DNA from: Acidocella aminolytica 101 = DSM 11237
GTDB lineage: Bacteria; Pseudomonadota; Alphaproteobacteria; Acetobacterales; Acetobacteraceae
Direction of reading: 5' to 3'
Length of the DNA: 64,000 nucleotides
Assembly: GCF_900129125.1 (NCBI RefSeq)
Contig: NZ_FQVJ01000011.1
Coordinates: forward strand, 42,681-106,680
The stretch's first letter is position 1, and every line of letters begins with the position of its first letter. The notes below the pieces were generated by a model, which saw only the letters and a list, made by a program, of their open reading frames with translations, was not told the DNA's origin and did no database searches. Shown here in pieces: positions 26,556 to 35,928 of this stretch. The translations under genes were made by a program, and so were the position numbers.

Positions 26556-27725
26556 ATGCAAAAAGCCCCGCCATTTCCGATTACACGTGCCGCGTTGAGT
26601 GGACTTCTTGCCATGTTTGTCAGCATTGGCGTGGCCCGGTTTGGTTTTGCGCCTCTGGTGCCCGCCTTGGCCAAGGCGCATTGGTACAGCGCGGCGGGGG
26701 CGTTCTGGCTTGGCACGGTGAATCTCGCGGGATATTTTTTTGGGGCGGCGGTTATGCGCGTCTGGAGGCGGCCTTTTCCCGCCAAGCCTGTCGTACTGCT
26801 GTTCATGGGGCTGACCTCCGCCGCCACGCTGGGCTCGGCATTGAACTGGGGCTGGGGGTGGTTTGGGTTCTGGCGGCTGGTTTCCGGCATTACCGGCGGG
26901 ATTTTGATGGTGTTGATGGCCGCCGCCGTGGTGGGGCGCGCGCCATCTGCCGCGCGTGGCCGGGTTTCCGGCATTACCTTCGCCGGGATGGGGGCGGGCA
27001 CGGCGTTCAGCGCGATTCTGGTGCCGTTGCTATTGGCGAAGGGGCTGGTTTTTACCTGGATGTTGCTGGGGCTAGTTTGTGTACTGGCCACGCTGGCGGT
27101 TGCGGTGATGATGCCAGCCGCGCGGATTGAACCGTCTGCTCGCCACGAATCCAAGGGGCTGCCGCCACGCCCGGTTTTGCTGATGATCGGCGCCTATGCG
27201 CTGACAGCCTTAGGGTTTGTACCGCATATGCTGTTTCTTTCCAGCTTCGCCGCGCTGGGGCTGCATCGCGGTGTGGCGGCGGGGGCGCAGGTGGCGGCAT
27301 GGCTGGGAATAGCCGCGATGCTGGGACCGCCTGTTCTGGGGCGGGTGGCAGACCGATTCGGGTTTTTGCCCACGCTGGGCATTGGCTATGTGGTGATGGG
27401 CTGTGCCGTGGCGTTGCCATTGCTGGTGGATGCCCAGTTCGCCTTGATCTGCTCGGCCATTGCGGTGGGGGCGGTGGCGCTGGGCGCGGTGATGCTGGTG
27501 GCGGGCGCTATTGCGGGCATGGTGCCCGCGGCCCGGCTGCCGGGCGATTGGGGCTTGGCCACCATGGTTTATGCAGTGATGCAGGCGCTGGTGGCGGCCA
27601 TGTTCTCCAATTTGTTTCATATCACCGGTAGCTACGGGCTGCTTTTTGCCATTGGCGCGGCAGCCATGGTGGTGGCGGTGCTGCTGATCTTGCTGAGCGC
27701 AAGACTTAACACGAAAGTCCATTGA
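26556..27725 (+). CDS. MFS transporter, YbfB/YjiJ family
   Basis: A 389-residue permease with 12 predicted membrane helices. The first block, GLLAMFVSIGVARFGFAPLVP, and GYFFGAAVMR are typical of the YbfB/YjiJ family. The open frame extends upstream, but ATG 26556 is the first start that places the first helix correctly; the ribosome binding site is weak. Substrate unknown. It is divergent from purC. Confidence 0.8.
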   Translation: MQKAPPFPITRAALSGLLAMFVSIGVARFGFAPLVPALAKAHWYSAAGAFWLGTVNLAGYFFGAAVMRVWRRPFPAKPVVLLFMGLTSAATLGSALNWGWGWFGFWRLVSGITGGILMVLMAAAVVGRAPSAARGRVSGITFAGMGAGTAFSAILVPLLLAKGLVFTWMLLGLVCVLATLAVAVMMPAARIEPSARHESKGLPPRPVLLMIGAYALTALGFVPHMLFLSSFAALGLHRGVAAGAQVAAWLGIAAMLGPPVLGRVADRFGFLPTLGIGYVVMGCAVALPLLVDAQFALICSAIAVGAVALGAVMLVAGAIAGMVPAARLPGDWGLATMVYAVMQALVAAMFSNLFHITGSYGLLFAIGAAAMVVAVLLILLSARLNTKVH

Positions 27726-27772
27726 GTTAGCGTTTCTTTTACCCGGATGCGGAATGATAGGGCGGTAAGCCA

Positions 27773-28735
27773 ATGTCTTATCTTCTCAGCACCCTCGGAA
27801 ACCTAACCGATCTAAGAAACCTGAACGAGTTGGAAGCGGGGTTTACTGAACTCGTCTGCCAGGTCGCCAAGGCAGCGTGCGCCGTTTTGTGGCGTTTGGA
27901 GGAAGGGCTGGGCCCCCTGACCCTGCAAAAGCGCGTGACGCTGCCTGAAGTTGGCGCGTCGCTTGCGAGCGAGGCGCCCTCCTTACAGGATTGCGCGTTG
28001 CTGCAGGAGGAGCAGAAGCCGCTTTGCCGGCGTGCCATGCCGGGGGGGAAAGGGCTGCGTTATTTTTTCCCGGTCAGTGAGAACCACCGTGTGGCCGCGC
28101 TGATTGATTTGTTGGTGGCTGAGCGGCTAGACCCGGAAACAGCGCGGACGGTGGCGTTGCTGGCCCGGTTGTTTGGCAACCATACGGGGCTGTTGAATTA
28201 CGGCGAACGTGATGAGCTGACAGGGCTGCGGAACCGGCGCGGGTTTAATAGTGAGTTCAAACAGCTTTTGGGCTGCGGGGCGGGCCGCACCGTGATTGGC
28301 GTGGCGGATATCGACCATTTCAAGCGCATCAACGATGAATTTGGGCATCTTTACGGGGATGAGGTGCTGATTCTCATGGCCCGGCTGATGCGTAGCGCCT
28401 TTCGGGAGGCCGATGGGATTTTCCGCTTTGGCGGAGAGGAATTCGTGATCGTCATGCGCAATACGGGGCTGGAAGGCGCTGCTAAGGGGCTGGAGGCCTT
28501 CCGCGCCAAGGTTGCGCGGACATCGTTTCCCCAGGTCGGGCAGGTGAGTGTGAGTATCGGGTTTTCTGCCGTGCGGCAGTTTGATGATGCGTCAGCCGTG
28601 TTTGGCCGGGCGGATGAGGCGCTCTATGTGGCCAAGCAGACCGGGCGGAATCAGGTGCATTGCCATGAATGGCTGGTGCGGGAAGGTGTGTTGGCTGGTG
28701 CCAAGAAGGTCGGCGGCGGTTTCGAGCTGTTTTAG
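27773..28735 (+). CDS. Diguanylate cyclase (GGDEF)
   Basis: A 320-residue soluble protein. Residues 1-145 form a GAF-like sensor with no membrane segment; residues about 145-305 form the GGDEF domain with DELTGLRNRRGF, DIDHFKRINDEFGH, active site G220-G-E-E-F224 and an intact inhibitory site R211-x-x-D214 exactly five residues before. It should make c-di-GMP and be product-inhibited. The C-terminal tail ends GGFELF, like CheD and the CheT-like protein. It is 47 nt after the MFS gene. Confidence 0.93.
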   Translation: MSYLLSTLGNLTDLRNLNELEAGFTELVCQVAKAACAVLWRLEEGLGPLTLQKRVTLPEVGASLASEAPSLQDCALLQEEQKPLCRRAMPGGKGLRYFFPVSENHRVAALIDLLVAERLDPETARTVALLARLFGNHTGLLNYGERDELTGLRNRRGFNSEFKQLLGCGAGRTVIGVADIDHFKRINDEFGHLYGDEVLILMARLMRSAFREADGIFRFGGEEFVIVMRNTGLEGAAKGLEAFRAKVARTSFPQVGQVSVSIGFSAVRQFDDASAVFGRADEALYVAKQTGRNQVHCHEWLVREGVLAGAKKVGGGFELF

Positions 28736-28792
28736 GCGGGTATGCACGCGGGGGCTTGCTGTGCCGCCCCCGCGTTTTTTTGATCAAGCTAA

Positions 28793-29854
28793 TCAGGCCA
28801 CAGTTTCCAGCACCGGATAGTCCGTGTAGCCCTTGGGGCCTTGGCCATACATGGTGCTAGTGTCCAACTCGTTCAGCGGCGCGTTCTGGGCGAAGCGCGT
28901 GACGAGGTCCGGGTTGGCGATGAACGCTTTACCCCAGGCCACGGCATCGGCGGTACCGGTGGCCAAAGCGGCCTCGGCGCTCTCCTTGGTGAAGCCCTCA
29001 TTGGCGATATAAATGCCGCCGAAAGCTTTTTTGATCTGCGGGCCGATGGAATCGTCTGCTTGATGCTCACGGGAACAGATGAAGGCGATGCCTTTGTCAC
29101 GTAGTTCCTGCGCCACATAGGTAAAGGTGGCGAGGGGGGTTGAATCGCCCATCGTATGCGCGTCGCCGCGTGGAGCGAGATGCACACCCACCAGCTCAGG
29201 CCCGAAGACGGAGGAGACGGCGTCTGTGACTTCCAGCAGAAGCCGCGCGCGGTTGGCAATGGAGCCGCCATATTCGTCGGTGCGCTTGTTGGTGGAGTCC
29301 TGCAGGAACTGATCCAACAGATAGCCATTGGCGCCATGGACTTCCACACCGTCAAACCCGGCCATTTGCGCGTTCATCGCCGCTTTGCGGTAGCATTCGA
29401 TGATTCCGGGAATCTCGCTGGTCTCCAGCGCGCGGGGGGTAGTAAAATTCTGCATCGGGCGCACGAGGCTCACATGCCCCTCGGCGGCGATGGCGGAAGG
29501 CGCCACCGGCAGTTCGCCATTCAGATAAAGTGGCGCTGAGATACGGCCCACATGCCAAAGCTGGGCGAAGATGCGCCCGCCTTTGTTATGCACGGCCTTG
29601 GTGATGAGCTTCCAGCCTTCGACTTGCTCTTGCGACCAGAGGCCCGGAGTGTCGGGATAGCCAACGCCCATCGGGGTGACGGCGGTGGCTTCAGAGATGA
29701 TGAGCCCGGCATCGGCGCGTTGGGCGTAATATTCGGCCATCAACGCGTTGGGCACACGGCCATCGGAGGCACGGCAGCGTGTGAGCGGCGCCATGATGAT
29801 GCGGTTGGGCAGAGTTAGATCGCCAAGTTCCAGCGGATCAAACAGGCTGGGCAT
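28793..29854 (-). CDS. Alkene reductase, Old Yellow Enzyme family (NemA-like)
   Basis: A 353-residue FMN enzyme reducing electrophilic C=C bonds or nitro compounds with NAD(P)H. The LFDPLELGDLTLPNRI start, MAPLTRCRA, the substrate-binding HGANGYLLDQFLQDSTNKR loop and YGGS are all present. It is the last gene of an arsR-MFS-OYE set on the minus strand; its start overlaps the stop of the broken MFS gene. Such sets respond to toxic electrophiles, which is an inference here. Confidence 0.93.
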   Translation of the reverse strand: MPSLFDPLELGDLTLPNRIIMAPLTRCRASDGRVPNALMAEYYAQRADAGLIISEATAVTPMGVGYPDTPGLWSQEQVEGWKLITKAVHNKGGRIFAQLWHVGRISAPLYLNGELPVAPSAIAAEGHVSLVRPMQNFTTPRALETSEIPGIIECYRKAAMNAQMAGFDGVEVHGANGYLLDQFLQDSTNKRTDEYGGSIANRARLLLEVTDAVSSVFGPELVGVHLAPRGDAHTMGDSTPLATFTYVAQELRDKGIAFICSREHQADDSIGPQIKKAFGGIYIANEGFTKESAEAALATGTADAVAWGKAFIANPDLVTRFAQNAPLNELDTSTMYGQGPKGYTDYPVLETVA

Positions 29855-31016
29855 AATGCAGGTCCTTCTTGGTTAGAAACTTCACGAATAAAACGGGTGG
29901 CAGCGCGGCTGTAGGTGGCACCGCGGTAAGGCCGAGACCATGCGAGATGACAACCCCGCCGACCCAGGAGCCAAGCGCGTTGCTAGCATTGAAAGCGGAG
30001 ATGTTAAGGGTTGAAATGAGGTTCGGCAGGGCCTTGCCGAGATTGACCAGGTTGATTTGCATAGCGGGAATGGAAGCAAAGGAGCAAACCGCCCACAAGG
30101 CTAGCGTGATCTCGGCTTCCAGCAGATGATCTGCCGTGCCGGTAAAGGCGGCGAGGATGATGGTGAAGGCAATGAACACCAGGGTCAGCGTGGTGGTGAT
30201 GCGCCAATCCGCCAGCTTGCCGCCAATCCAGTTCCCAATGGTCAGGCCAATGCCGATCAGGAACAGCGTAGATCAGGAACAGCGTATAAGTAACGTCGCG
30301 CGGGGAGATGTGCGTGACCTGATTCAAAAGCGGCGCGACATAGGTGAAGATGGAAAACGCCGAAGCGGAAAACATGACCCTGACGCTGAGCGCGATCCAG
30401 ACCGGCAGTCGGATGCGGAGGAATTCGCGTAGCATGTCCGGGCACTCATGAAAGCCCGTATGTTTGGGCAGCAGAAGGTAAAGCCCGCCTAGCGCGGCAA
30501 TGCCGATGGCGGTGATAGCCCAGAACATGGCACGCCAGCCAGACTCCTGACCTAGCGCCGCACCCAAAGGCACGCCGAGAACAATGGCGATTGTCAGGCC
30601 CGTAAACATCAGCGCGACCGCCTGGGCGCGGCGGGTGGGGGGCACCAGAGCGGCGGCTTCCACTGTGCCGATGCAGAAGAAGGCACAGTGGCAGATATCC
30701 GTGACGATCCGGGCCAGTATCAGAAAGTCGTAAGAGGGCAACAGGGTGCATAATAGATTGCCCAGGATGAAGAAACTCATCAGCACAATCAGCGCGTTAC
30801 GTGGCGGCAATTTCTGGGTGAGCACAGCCATGACCGGCCCGTCGAGACAAACGCCCAGCGCATAGCACGTAATAGCCAGCCAGCTTTGGGGATGGAGACG
30901 GTGAGGGATTGCGCCACTTGCGATCGCAACCCCATGATTACGAACTCGGTGGTGCCGATGGCAAAGGCGCTCAGGCTGAGGGCCAGCAGAGGGGCGGGGA
31001 GTTTTTGTCCGCTCAT
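29838..31016 (-). pseudogene. MFS efflux transporter (AraJ/sugar-efflux type), frameshifted twice
   Basis: Three frames join into a roughly 390-codon MFS protein. It begins MSGQKLPAPLLALSLSAFAI; a frameshift near 30870 falls between PKAGWL and ITCYALGVCLDGPVMAVL; the middle part runs to about 30286; a 16-bp tandem duplication at 30255-30286 shifts the frame; and the end resumes as AFTIILAAFTGTADHLLE. Removing one duplicate copy restores the frame. It overlaps arsR (ATGA) and nemA-like genes, so it was part of that operon. It may be a real null allele or a variable one. Confidence 0.85.
30255..30286. repeat. 16-bp tandem duplication inside the MFS gene
   Basis: GATCAGGAACAGCGTA occurs twice head to tail (30255-30270 and 30271-30286) with no mismatch. 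Sixteen bases is not a multiple of three, so the duplication changes the reading frame. Confidence 0.9.
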
Positions 31017-31327
31017 AGATTATCCTTCAAATCGGCAAGGAATTGAGCGATGGCGGCCTCGTTGCGTTGGTAGAAAATCCATTGACCGACCTTTTTGGCG
31101 GTCACGAGACCCGCCTGATGCAAGATCGAGAGATGGCCGGAGACGGAGGATTGCGAAAGGCCGCAAATGGTTTCGATCTTGTTGGCGCATACGCCCCATT
31201 CATAAGGGTGCTCCTGGCCGGGGAAATTCTCGGCCGGGGTGCGCAGGCCACGTAAAATCTTCAACCGCACCGGATTGGAGAGGGCTTTCAAAATATCGTC
31301 CAAAGCAGGGAGGCTTTCTTTCGTCAT
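31013..31327 (-). CDS. ArsR-family transcriptional repressor
   Basis: A 104-residue winged-helix regulator. The helix-turn-helix is in ICGLSQSSVSGHLSILHQAG, followed by the wing VTAKKVGQWIFYQRN. A single Cys near residue 47 and one in ICGLS could sense electrophiles; no classical ELCVCDL metal site is present. It heads the operon with the broken MFS and the Old Yellow Enzyme gene, and an inverted repeat lies 10 nt upstream. Confidence 0.9.
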   Translation of the reverse strand: MTKESLPALDDILKALSNPVRLKILRGLRTPAENFPGQEHPYEWGVCANKIETICGLSQSSVSGHLSILHQAGLVTAKKVGQWIFYQRNEAAIAQFLADLKDNL

Positions 31328-31336
31328 TGGCCGATA

Positions 31337-31362
31337 TTTAAATCGGAAAAAACCGATTTAAA
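31337..31362. promoter_or_regulatory. Perfect inverted repeat, probable ArsR operator
   Basis: TTTAAATCGG (31337-31346) and CCGATTTAAA (31353-31362) are perfect reverse complements with a 6-A spacer. It occupies the 39-nt space between the arsR start and the epmB stop, where the arsR promoter must be, so autoregulation is the natural reading. Confidence 0.75.
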
Positions 31363-31366
31363 GGGG

Positions 31367-32338
31367 TCAAAGCGGAATTTTACCCAGGCCGCCGGGGCGG
31401 TCAAGAATATAGGTGGGAAAGGCGGTGCCGCTAAGCTGGCCGCGCAGGTTGGCGAGCAGCGCGCGCCCGCGTTCAGGTGGCACATGAAACCGCGCGGTGC
31501 CGGGGGCAGGGTCGAGCTGGTGTAAATAATATGGCTTCACCCGGGCTCGGAGCATAGCGTGGAAAAGATCGGCCAGGGTGGCCTCTGAGTCATTGACCCC
31601 AGCCAGCAGTACGGATTGGCCGAGAAGCGGGATGCCAAGGCGGGAGAGTTGGCGAAGAGCTGCGTTGGTGGCGGTGCCAAACTCGCGCGCATGGTTGGCG
31701 TGGACGGCAATATAGAGCGGCTTTTGTATATCCAGCGTGGTGAGCAGCGACTCGTTGATGAGGCTGGGGTCCGCCACGGGCACGCGGCTATGGATGCGCA
31801 GCAGCTCGACATGGGGAATGGCCTCAAGGCGGCGCAGGATTTCGCCCAGGCGGCGCGGCGAGAGAATCAGCGGGTCGCCGCCGGTGAGAATAACCTCACG
31901 GATGGCGGGGCGGGCGGCGATATAGGCATAGGCGGCATCGAGTTGCTCAGCGGTGAGCAGGCCGCCATCAGGCCCTACCTGCTCGCGCCGGAAGCAGAAG
32001 CGGCAATAGACCGGGCACGCCAGAAGCGGTTTGAGGAGCGCGCGGTCCGGGTAGCGGTGGACTATACCGGGGATGGGGGAGAGGGCTTCATCCGCGATCG
32101 GGTCCACATCTTCATGCGGAGTGGTGATGAGTTCCGATGGGTTGGGCAGGAATTGCAAGCCGAGCGGGTCGTCTTGCGTTTCGATGCGCGTGGCGAGGGC
32201 CGGGGGAACGGCAATGGCATAGCGGGCGGCAACAGCCTCGGCACCCGGCAGGTCCTCCGGGCGCAGCAGCCCAGCCTGCACCAGTTCTTGCGGGGTGCGC
32301 AGCGTGCGTTGTTTGGGGGAGGAAATTCCGTCTGGCAT
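31367..32338 (-). CDS. epmB: EF-P beta-lysylation radical SAM protein EpmB
   Basis: A 323-residue lysine 2,3-aminomutase-like enzyme. The radical-SAM cluster motif is C-x3-C-x2-C in CPVYCRFCFRR; the PLP-dependent domain continues with LTGGDPLILS and IHSRVPV. The short form without the long C-terminal of true KamA, plus the divergent epmA, indicates it makes (R)-beta-lysine for EF-P. Only 23 nt separate the two starts. Confidence 0.92.
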   Translation of the reverse strand: MPDGISSPKQRTLRTPQELVQAGLLRPEDLPGAEAVAARYAIAVPPALATRIETQDDPLGLQFLPNPSELITTPHEDVDPIADEALSPIPGIVHRYPDRALLKPLLACPVYCRFCFRREQVGPDGGLLTAEQLDAAYAYIAARPAIREVILTGGDPLILSPRRLGEILRRLEAIPHVELLRIHSRVPVADPSLINESLLTTLDIQKPLYIAVHANHAREFGTATNAALRQLSRLGIPLLGQSVLLAGVNDSEATLADLFHAMLRARVKPYYLHQLDPAPGTARFHVPPERGRALLANLRGQLSGTAFPTYILDRPGGLGKIPL

Positions 32339-32361
32339 CGGAAGCGTGTAAACCCGGCGTC

Positions 32362-33330
32362 ATGAGCTCTCAACCCTGGCAGACCCTGCCCGACCGCATG
32401 GCGCTTCTGCGCCGGAGGAACTTGCTGACCGCCGCCGTGCGGGCCTTCTTCACCGCGCGCGGCTACATGGAGGTGGAAACTCCTTACGCGGTAGTCGCAC
32501 CAGGGGAGGAGGTGCATCTATGCGCCCGCTCGGCGGGGGATAAATGGCTGAACACCTCGCCGGAGTTTTCCATGAAGAAGCTGCTGGCCGGTGGGTCGGG
32601 GCCGATTTTTCAACTGGCGCGGGTCTGGCGGGAGGAGCCGTGGTCAGATACCCATGCGCCAGAATTCACCATGCTGGAATGGTATGACCTGCATGACGAT
32701 ATGGGGCGTCTGATGCGTGAGACTTTTGCCTTGCTGCAAGCCACACTGCCGCCGGAGGTAAGTTGCAAGGGCATCACCACGAGGCTGGATGAACCGGAAT
32801 ATCTGACAGTGGCGGAGGCCTTTACCCGCTATGTGGGGGCGGATGTGCTGGGTACGTCGGGAGATGCGGCGGCGCTGGCGGGGCAGGCCGGGACAACGCT
32901 GCGCTGGGGCGAAGATTGGGAGGATCTGTTCTTCCGGCTGATGCTGGAAAGGGTGGAGCCGCATTTGGGACGGGAACGGGCGACGTTTTTGACCCATTGG
33001 CCTGCGGCTCAGGCGGCTTTGGCTCGCCGTTGCCCGACAGATTCGAGGGTGGCGGAGCGGTTTGAGCTTTATGTCTGCGGGATGGAACTGGCCAACGCCT
33101 TTGTCGAGCTGACGGACGCAGCTGAGCAGCGGGCGCGTATTATCGAGGACCGGGCGCGGCGCCATGCGCTTTATGGAGCGGATTGGGCCATGGATGAGGA
33201 TTTTCTGGCGGCTGTGGAAGCCTTGCCCGCCTGCGCCGGAATCGCGCTGGGGTTTGACCGGCTTGCGATACTGGCCACCAATGCAAGACGCATCGCAGAT
33301 GTGCTTTGGCTACCGGAGCCATTTAAATAA
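32362..33330 (+). CDS. epmA: EF-P lysyltransferase EpmA (PoxA/GenX)
   Basis: A 322-residue class II lysyl-tRNA-synthetase-like enzyme that attaches beta-lysine to a lysine of elongation factor P. Motif 1-like RNLLTAAVRAFFTARGYMEV, motif 2 FQLARVWREEPWSDTHAPEF and motif 3 GIALGFDRLAIL are visible; the anticodon-binding domain is absent, as expected. The start at 32362 is preferred to the long upstream open frame, which runs through epmB. The efp gene is not in this window. Confidence 0.93.
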   Translation: MSSQPWQTLPDRMALLRRRNLLTAAVRAFFTARGYMEVETPYAVVAPGEEVHLCARSAGDKWLNTSPEFSMKKLLAGGSGPIFQLARVWREEPWSDTHAPEFTMLEWYDLHDDMGRLMRETFALLQATLPPEVSCKGITTRLDEPEYLTVAEAFTRYVGADVLGTSGDAAALAGQAGTTLRWGEDWEDLFFRLMLERVEPHLGRERATFLTHWPAAQAALARRCPTDSRVAERFELYVCGMELANAFVELTDAAEQRARIIEDRARRHALYGADWAMDEDFLAAVEALPACAGIALGFDRLAILATNARRIADVLWLPEPFK

Positions 33331-33390
33331 AGATATTACACTACTGATATAAGAGCAGTCGCTTAAGAGGTCGGGTAAGGAGAGGTCAGG

Positions 33391-33744
33391 ATGCGTACGA
33401 TTTTGGCTCTTGGGGTGGTTCTGGCACTGAGCGGATGCGTCACGGGCCCTGGTTTGCAATCACGTTTGGCCGCCTATATCGGCGCCCCGGAGGCTACGCT
33501 GGTGAAGGATTTTGGGGTGCCCGCCCGTCAGATCAACGTGGATGGTGTGAAATATCTCGCTTATCAGATGACCTATCAGGCGCAGACCATATCCACAGGC
33601 CCGTATTGGGGGCCTGTATGGGGACCGGGGTTTGTGACCCAGCCCATGCCGCAGAATGTGCAGGTTTGGTCTTGTGAGGCGACGTTTGCCGTGGTCAAGG
33701 ACAGGGTGCAGAGCTTCACCCTGCGGGGAAATGACTGCAGCTGA
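33391..33744 (+). CDS. Small putative lipoprotein
   Basis: A 117-residue protein. Residues 1-15 form a signal peptide ending in lipobox L-A-L-S-G with C16 as the lipidated Cys. The mature part contains a YIGAPEATLVKDFGVPARQ segment reminiscent of SmpA/BamE-like short lipoproteins and a Gly/Pro/Trp-rich loop (YWGPVWGPGF). Two Cys near the end (WSCEAT, NDCS) may form a disulfide. Function unknown. Confidence 0.8.
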   Translation: MRTILALGVVLALSGCVTGPGLQSRLAAYIGAPEATLVKDFGVPARQINVDGVKYLAYQMTYQAQTISTGPYWGPVWGPGFVTQPMPQNVQVWSCEATFAVVKDRVQSFTLRGNDCS

Positions 33745-33747
33745 CTT

Positions 33748-34374
33748 TCAAGAAACCGCTGCGATGGCGCGCAGCATGGCCTGCACGCCTGCCGCCGCGC
33801 CATCCTGGTGGCCCCAGACCGTGCCGGAGACGGCCAGAAACTCCGCCCCGGCCCGCACCAGAGGCGCACAATTTTCCGCATTGATGCCGCCGATGGCAAC
33901 GCAGGGAATTTCCATCATCTCCGCCCAGATCCGCAGTGTGTAGATCTCCGCCATTTCCGGCGGTTCCTTGGTGGTGGTGGGGAAGAAAGCACCGAAGGCG
34001 ACATAATCCGCTCCGGCCTCTCCGGCCTCCATCGCAAGATGGCGGGAGTTGTGGCAAGTGACGCCCAGCGTAAGGTCGCCCAGGACTTTACGGGCTTCTT
34101 TAGCAGGCATGTCGGTTTGGCCGACATGGGCGCCGTCGCAGCCGGATTTGACCGCGAGGGCCGGATCGTCATTGAGTAAAAAGGCGACTTCGCGGCTTTG
34201 GACGATAGGACGCAGCCGGTCGATTATCCGCAGCAACTCGTCCTCCGGAACGTTTTTCAGGCGCAGTTGCAGCGCAGCAATATCGCCTGCATCCAGCGCG
34301 CTGGCCAGCGTATGTTCAAAATCAGCGGGCAGCACGGGCGGGGTGATGAGGTATAGGCGGCAATCGGCGGTCAT
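33748..34374 (-). CDS. thiE: Thiamine phosphate synthase ThiE
   Basis: A 208-residue TIM barrel that joins HMP-PP and THZ-P. Family motifs include [20 protein letters not shown] followed by [24 protein letters not shown] and [11 protein letters not shown], and a GG(I/V) phosphate loop (AIGGINAEN). It is encoded alone on the minus strand after the aldolase gene. Confidence 0.93.
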   Translation of the reverse strand: MTADCRLYLITPPVLPADFEHTLASALDAGDIAALQLRLKNVPEDELLRIIDRLRPIVQSREVAFLLNDDPALAVKSGCDGAHVGQTDMPAKEARKVLGDLTLGVTCHNSRHLAMEAGEAGADYVAFGAFFPTTTKEPPEMAEIYTLRIWAEMMEIPCVAIGGINAENCAPLVRAGAEFLAVSGTVWGHQDGAAAGVQAMLRAIAAVS

Positions 34375-34434
34375 GGCTGGCGTTAAAATCCAAGTGGGTT
34401 CGATACCGCTTTTTGCAAAAGACGGTGAAATAAA

Positions 34435-34463
34435 GAAGCGCCCGTTATTATAAAGGGCGCTTC
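34435..34463 (-). terminator. Terminator-like hairpin after the aldolase gene
   Basis: GAAGCGCCC (34435-34443) pairs perfectly with GGGCGCTTC (34455-34463) around an 11-nt AT loop. On the minus strand it is followed by TTTATTTC, so it can end aldolase transcription before thiE. Confidence 0.7.
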
Positions 34464-34508
34464 GAAAGATTTGAAAGATGGGCCGGAGGGGGGCCTCCCG
34501 CCCGTATT

Positions 34509-35423
34509 TCAGGCCTTGTTCAGGTAAATGTCGGTGATGGTCTGCAGCATGGCCAGGGCCTCCTCGCGTGGGCGCTGGAAGGTGTTGCGACCGATGATGG
34601 AGCCATTGGCGCCGCCATCGCGCAGGCCACGGATTTCCTGGTAAAGCCCTTCCAGACTCTTGGCTTCGCCGCCGGAGAACACCACAATGCGCTTGCCCGC
34701 GAAGCAGCTGTTAACCACATGCTTGACGCGCTTGGCCATGGTGGAGGCGTCGAATCCGGCATAGGATTTCTTCGCGGCTTCCAGGGAGATGACGTCCGTG
34801 GGAGGCTTGACCTTGATGATGTGAGCACCCAGCAGCGCGGCCATGTGGGCGGCATAGGCGCAGATATCGAGCGCGGTTTCGCCAGCTTTGTCCAGCATCG
34901 GGCCGCGCGGATAGGACCAGATGACCACGGCGAGGCCAACGGACTTCGCTTCCTCAGCCATTTCACGGATTTCTTCCATCAGGTCGAACGCGAATTCGGA
35001 ACCCGGATAGATGGTGAAGCCGATGGCGGAGCAACCCAGACGCAGCGCGTCCGACACCGAGCCGGTGATGGCTTGGTTCTTGTCGGTGGCCAGGGAGTTG
35101 GAAGAGTTCACCTTCAGGATCGTCGGGATTTGCCCGGCAAACTCCGCCGCGCCGACTTCCAGCATGCCGAGAGGGGCGGCATAGGCGGACAGCCCGGCAT
35201 CAATGGCGAGTTGGTAGTGGTAGTACGGGTCATAAGCAGCCGGATTCGGCGCGAAGGAGCGGGCAGGGCCGTGCTCGAACCCTTGGTCCACGGGCAGAAT
35301 GACCAGCTTGCCGGTGCCGGCTAGCTTGCCCTGCATCAGGATGCGGGCGAGATTCGCCTTGGTGCCGGGATTGTCGCTCTCATAGTGCGACAGGATTTTT
35401 TTAACCGTTTCGGTCATCGCCAT
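34509..35423 (-). CDS. fbaB: Class I fructose-bisphosphate aldolase (DhnA/FbaB type)
   Basis: A 304-residue Schiff-base aldolase of glycolysis/gluconeogenesis. Features: [23 protein letters not shown], the Schiff-base lysine in [10 protein letters not shown], and the phosphate site FSGGEAK...[13 protein letters not shown]. It belongs to the archaeal-type class I family. No glycolytic neighbours are adjacent. Confidence 0.93.
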   Translation of the reverse strand: MAMTETVKKILSHYESDNPGTKANLARILMQGKLAGTGKLVILPVDQGFEHGPARSFAPNPAAYDPYYHYQLAIDAGLSAYAAPLGMLEVGAAEFAGQIPTILKVNSSNSLATDKNQAITGSVSDALRLGCSAIGFTIYPGSEFAFDLMEEIREMAEEAKSVGLAVVIWSYPRGPMLDKAGETALDICAYAAHMAALLGAHIIKVKPPTDVISLEAAKKSYAGFDASTMAKRVKHVVNSCFAGKRIVVFSGGEAKSLEGLYQEIRGLRDGGANGSIIGRNTFQRPREEALAMLQTITDIYLNKA

Positions 35424-35480
35424 CTGAACCAGTCCTCCTTCAGGAAACTGGCGGCCATGTAACGCATGGCGGCTTCCATG

Positions 35481-35876
35481 TCATCCGCCAAGCCAGGGGA
35501 TCAGCCGTCTTTCATTGCGCTTTAACCCTAAATCCAGCGCCGTGGGCCGTTTGGGCAACAGCAAGGCGCTGCTTTGCGCCGCCAGCGCGGCGATTTCCGA
35601 CCATGATGCGCCGGGAGTGAGGACGATGCCGTTCAGGCCGATGGCCAGAGCCTCGGCCGCGCGGCCGGGGGAGGCGGCGCAGTCCAGCAATGCCGGGCCA
35701 TGATGGCCGGTGGCTGCCAGCAGTTCTTGCCACCATAGGCAGCCCCAGGCCGCCCCCGCGCCGGGGGCTGAGAGCAAGGTGACGGGCAGGGCTGAGGCCA
35801 CGGCCCGTATGGCGTGGCTCAGCCCGTGCACAATGACGGCGGGCGGCAGGAAGGGGTTTGAGAACTCTTCGATCAT
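35481..35876 (-). CDS. Hypothetical protein beside the aldolase gene
   Basis: A 131-residue protein rich in Ala and Leu, with a GAAWGCLWWQELLAAT segment and a Lys/Arg-rich end (KRNERRLIPWLGG). It has no signal peptide. I do not recognise a family. It lies 57 nt upstream of the aldolase start, same strand, and is divergent from the small gene at 35929. Confidence 0.6.
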   Translation of the reverse strand: MIEEFSNPFLPPAVIVHGLSHAIRAVASALPVTLLSAPGAGAAWGCLWWQELLAATGHHGPALLDCAASPGRAAEALAIGLNGIVLTPGASWSEIAALAAQSSALLLPKRPTALDLGLKRNERRLIPWLGG

Positions 35877-35928
35877 GGCAAGGCTTATTCCTTGACCTTA
35901 CAGGGTGGGCTCGGGTTGAATAAAGCCT

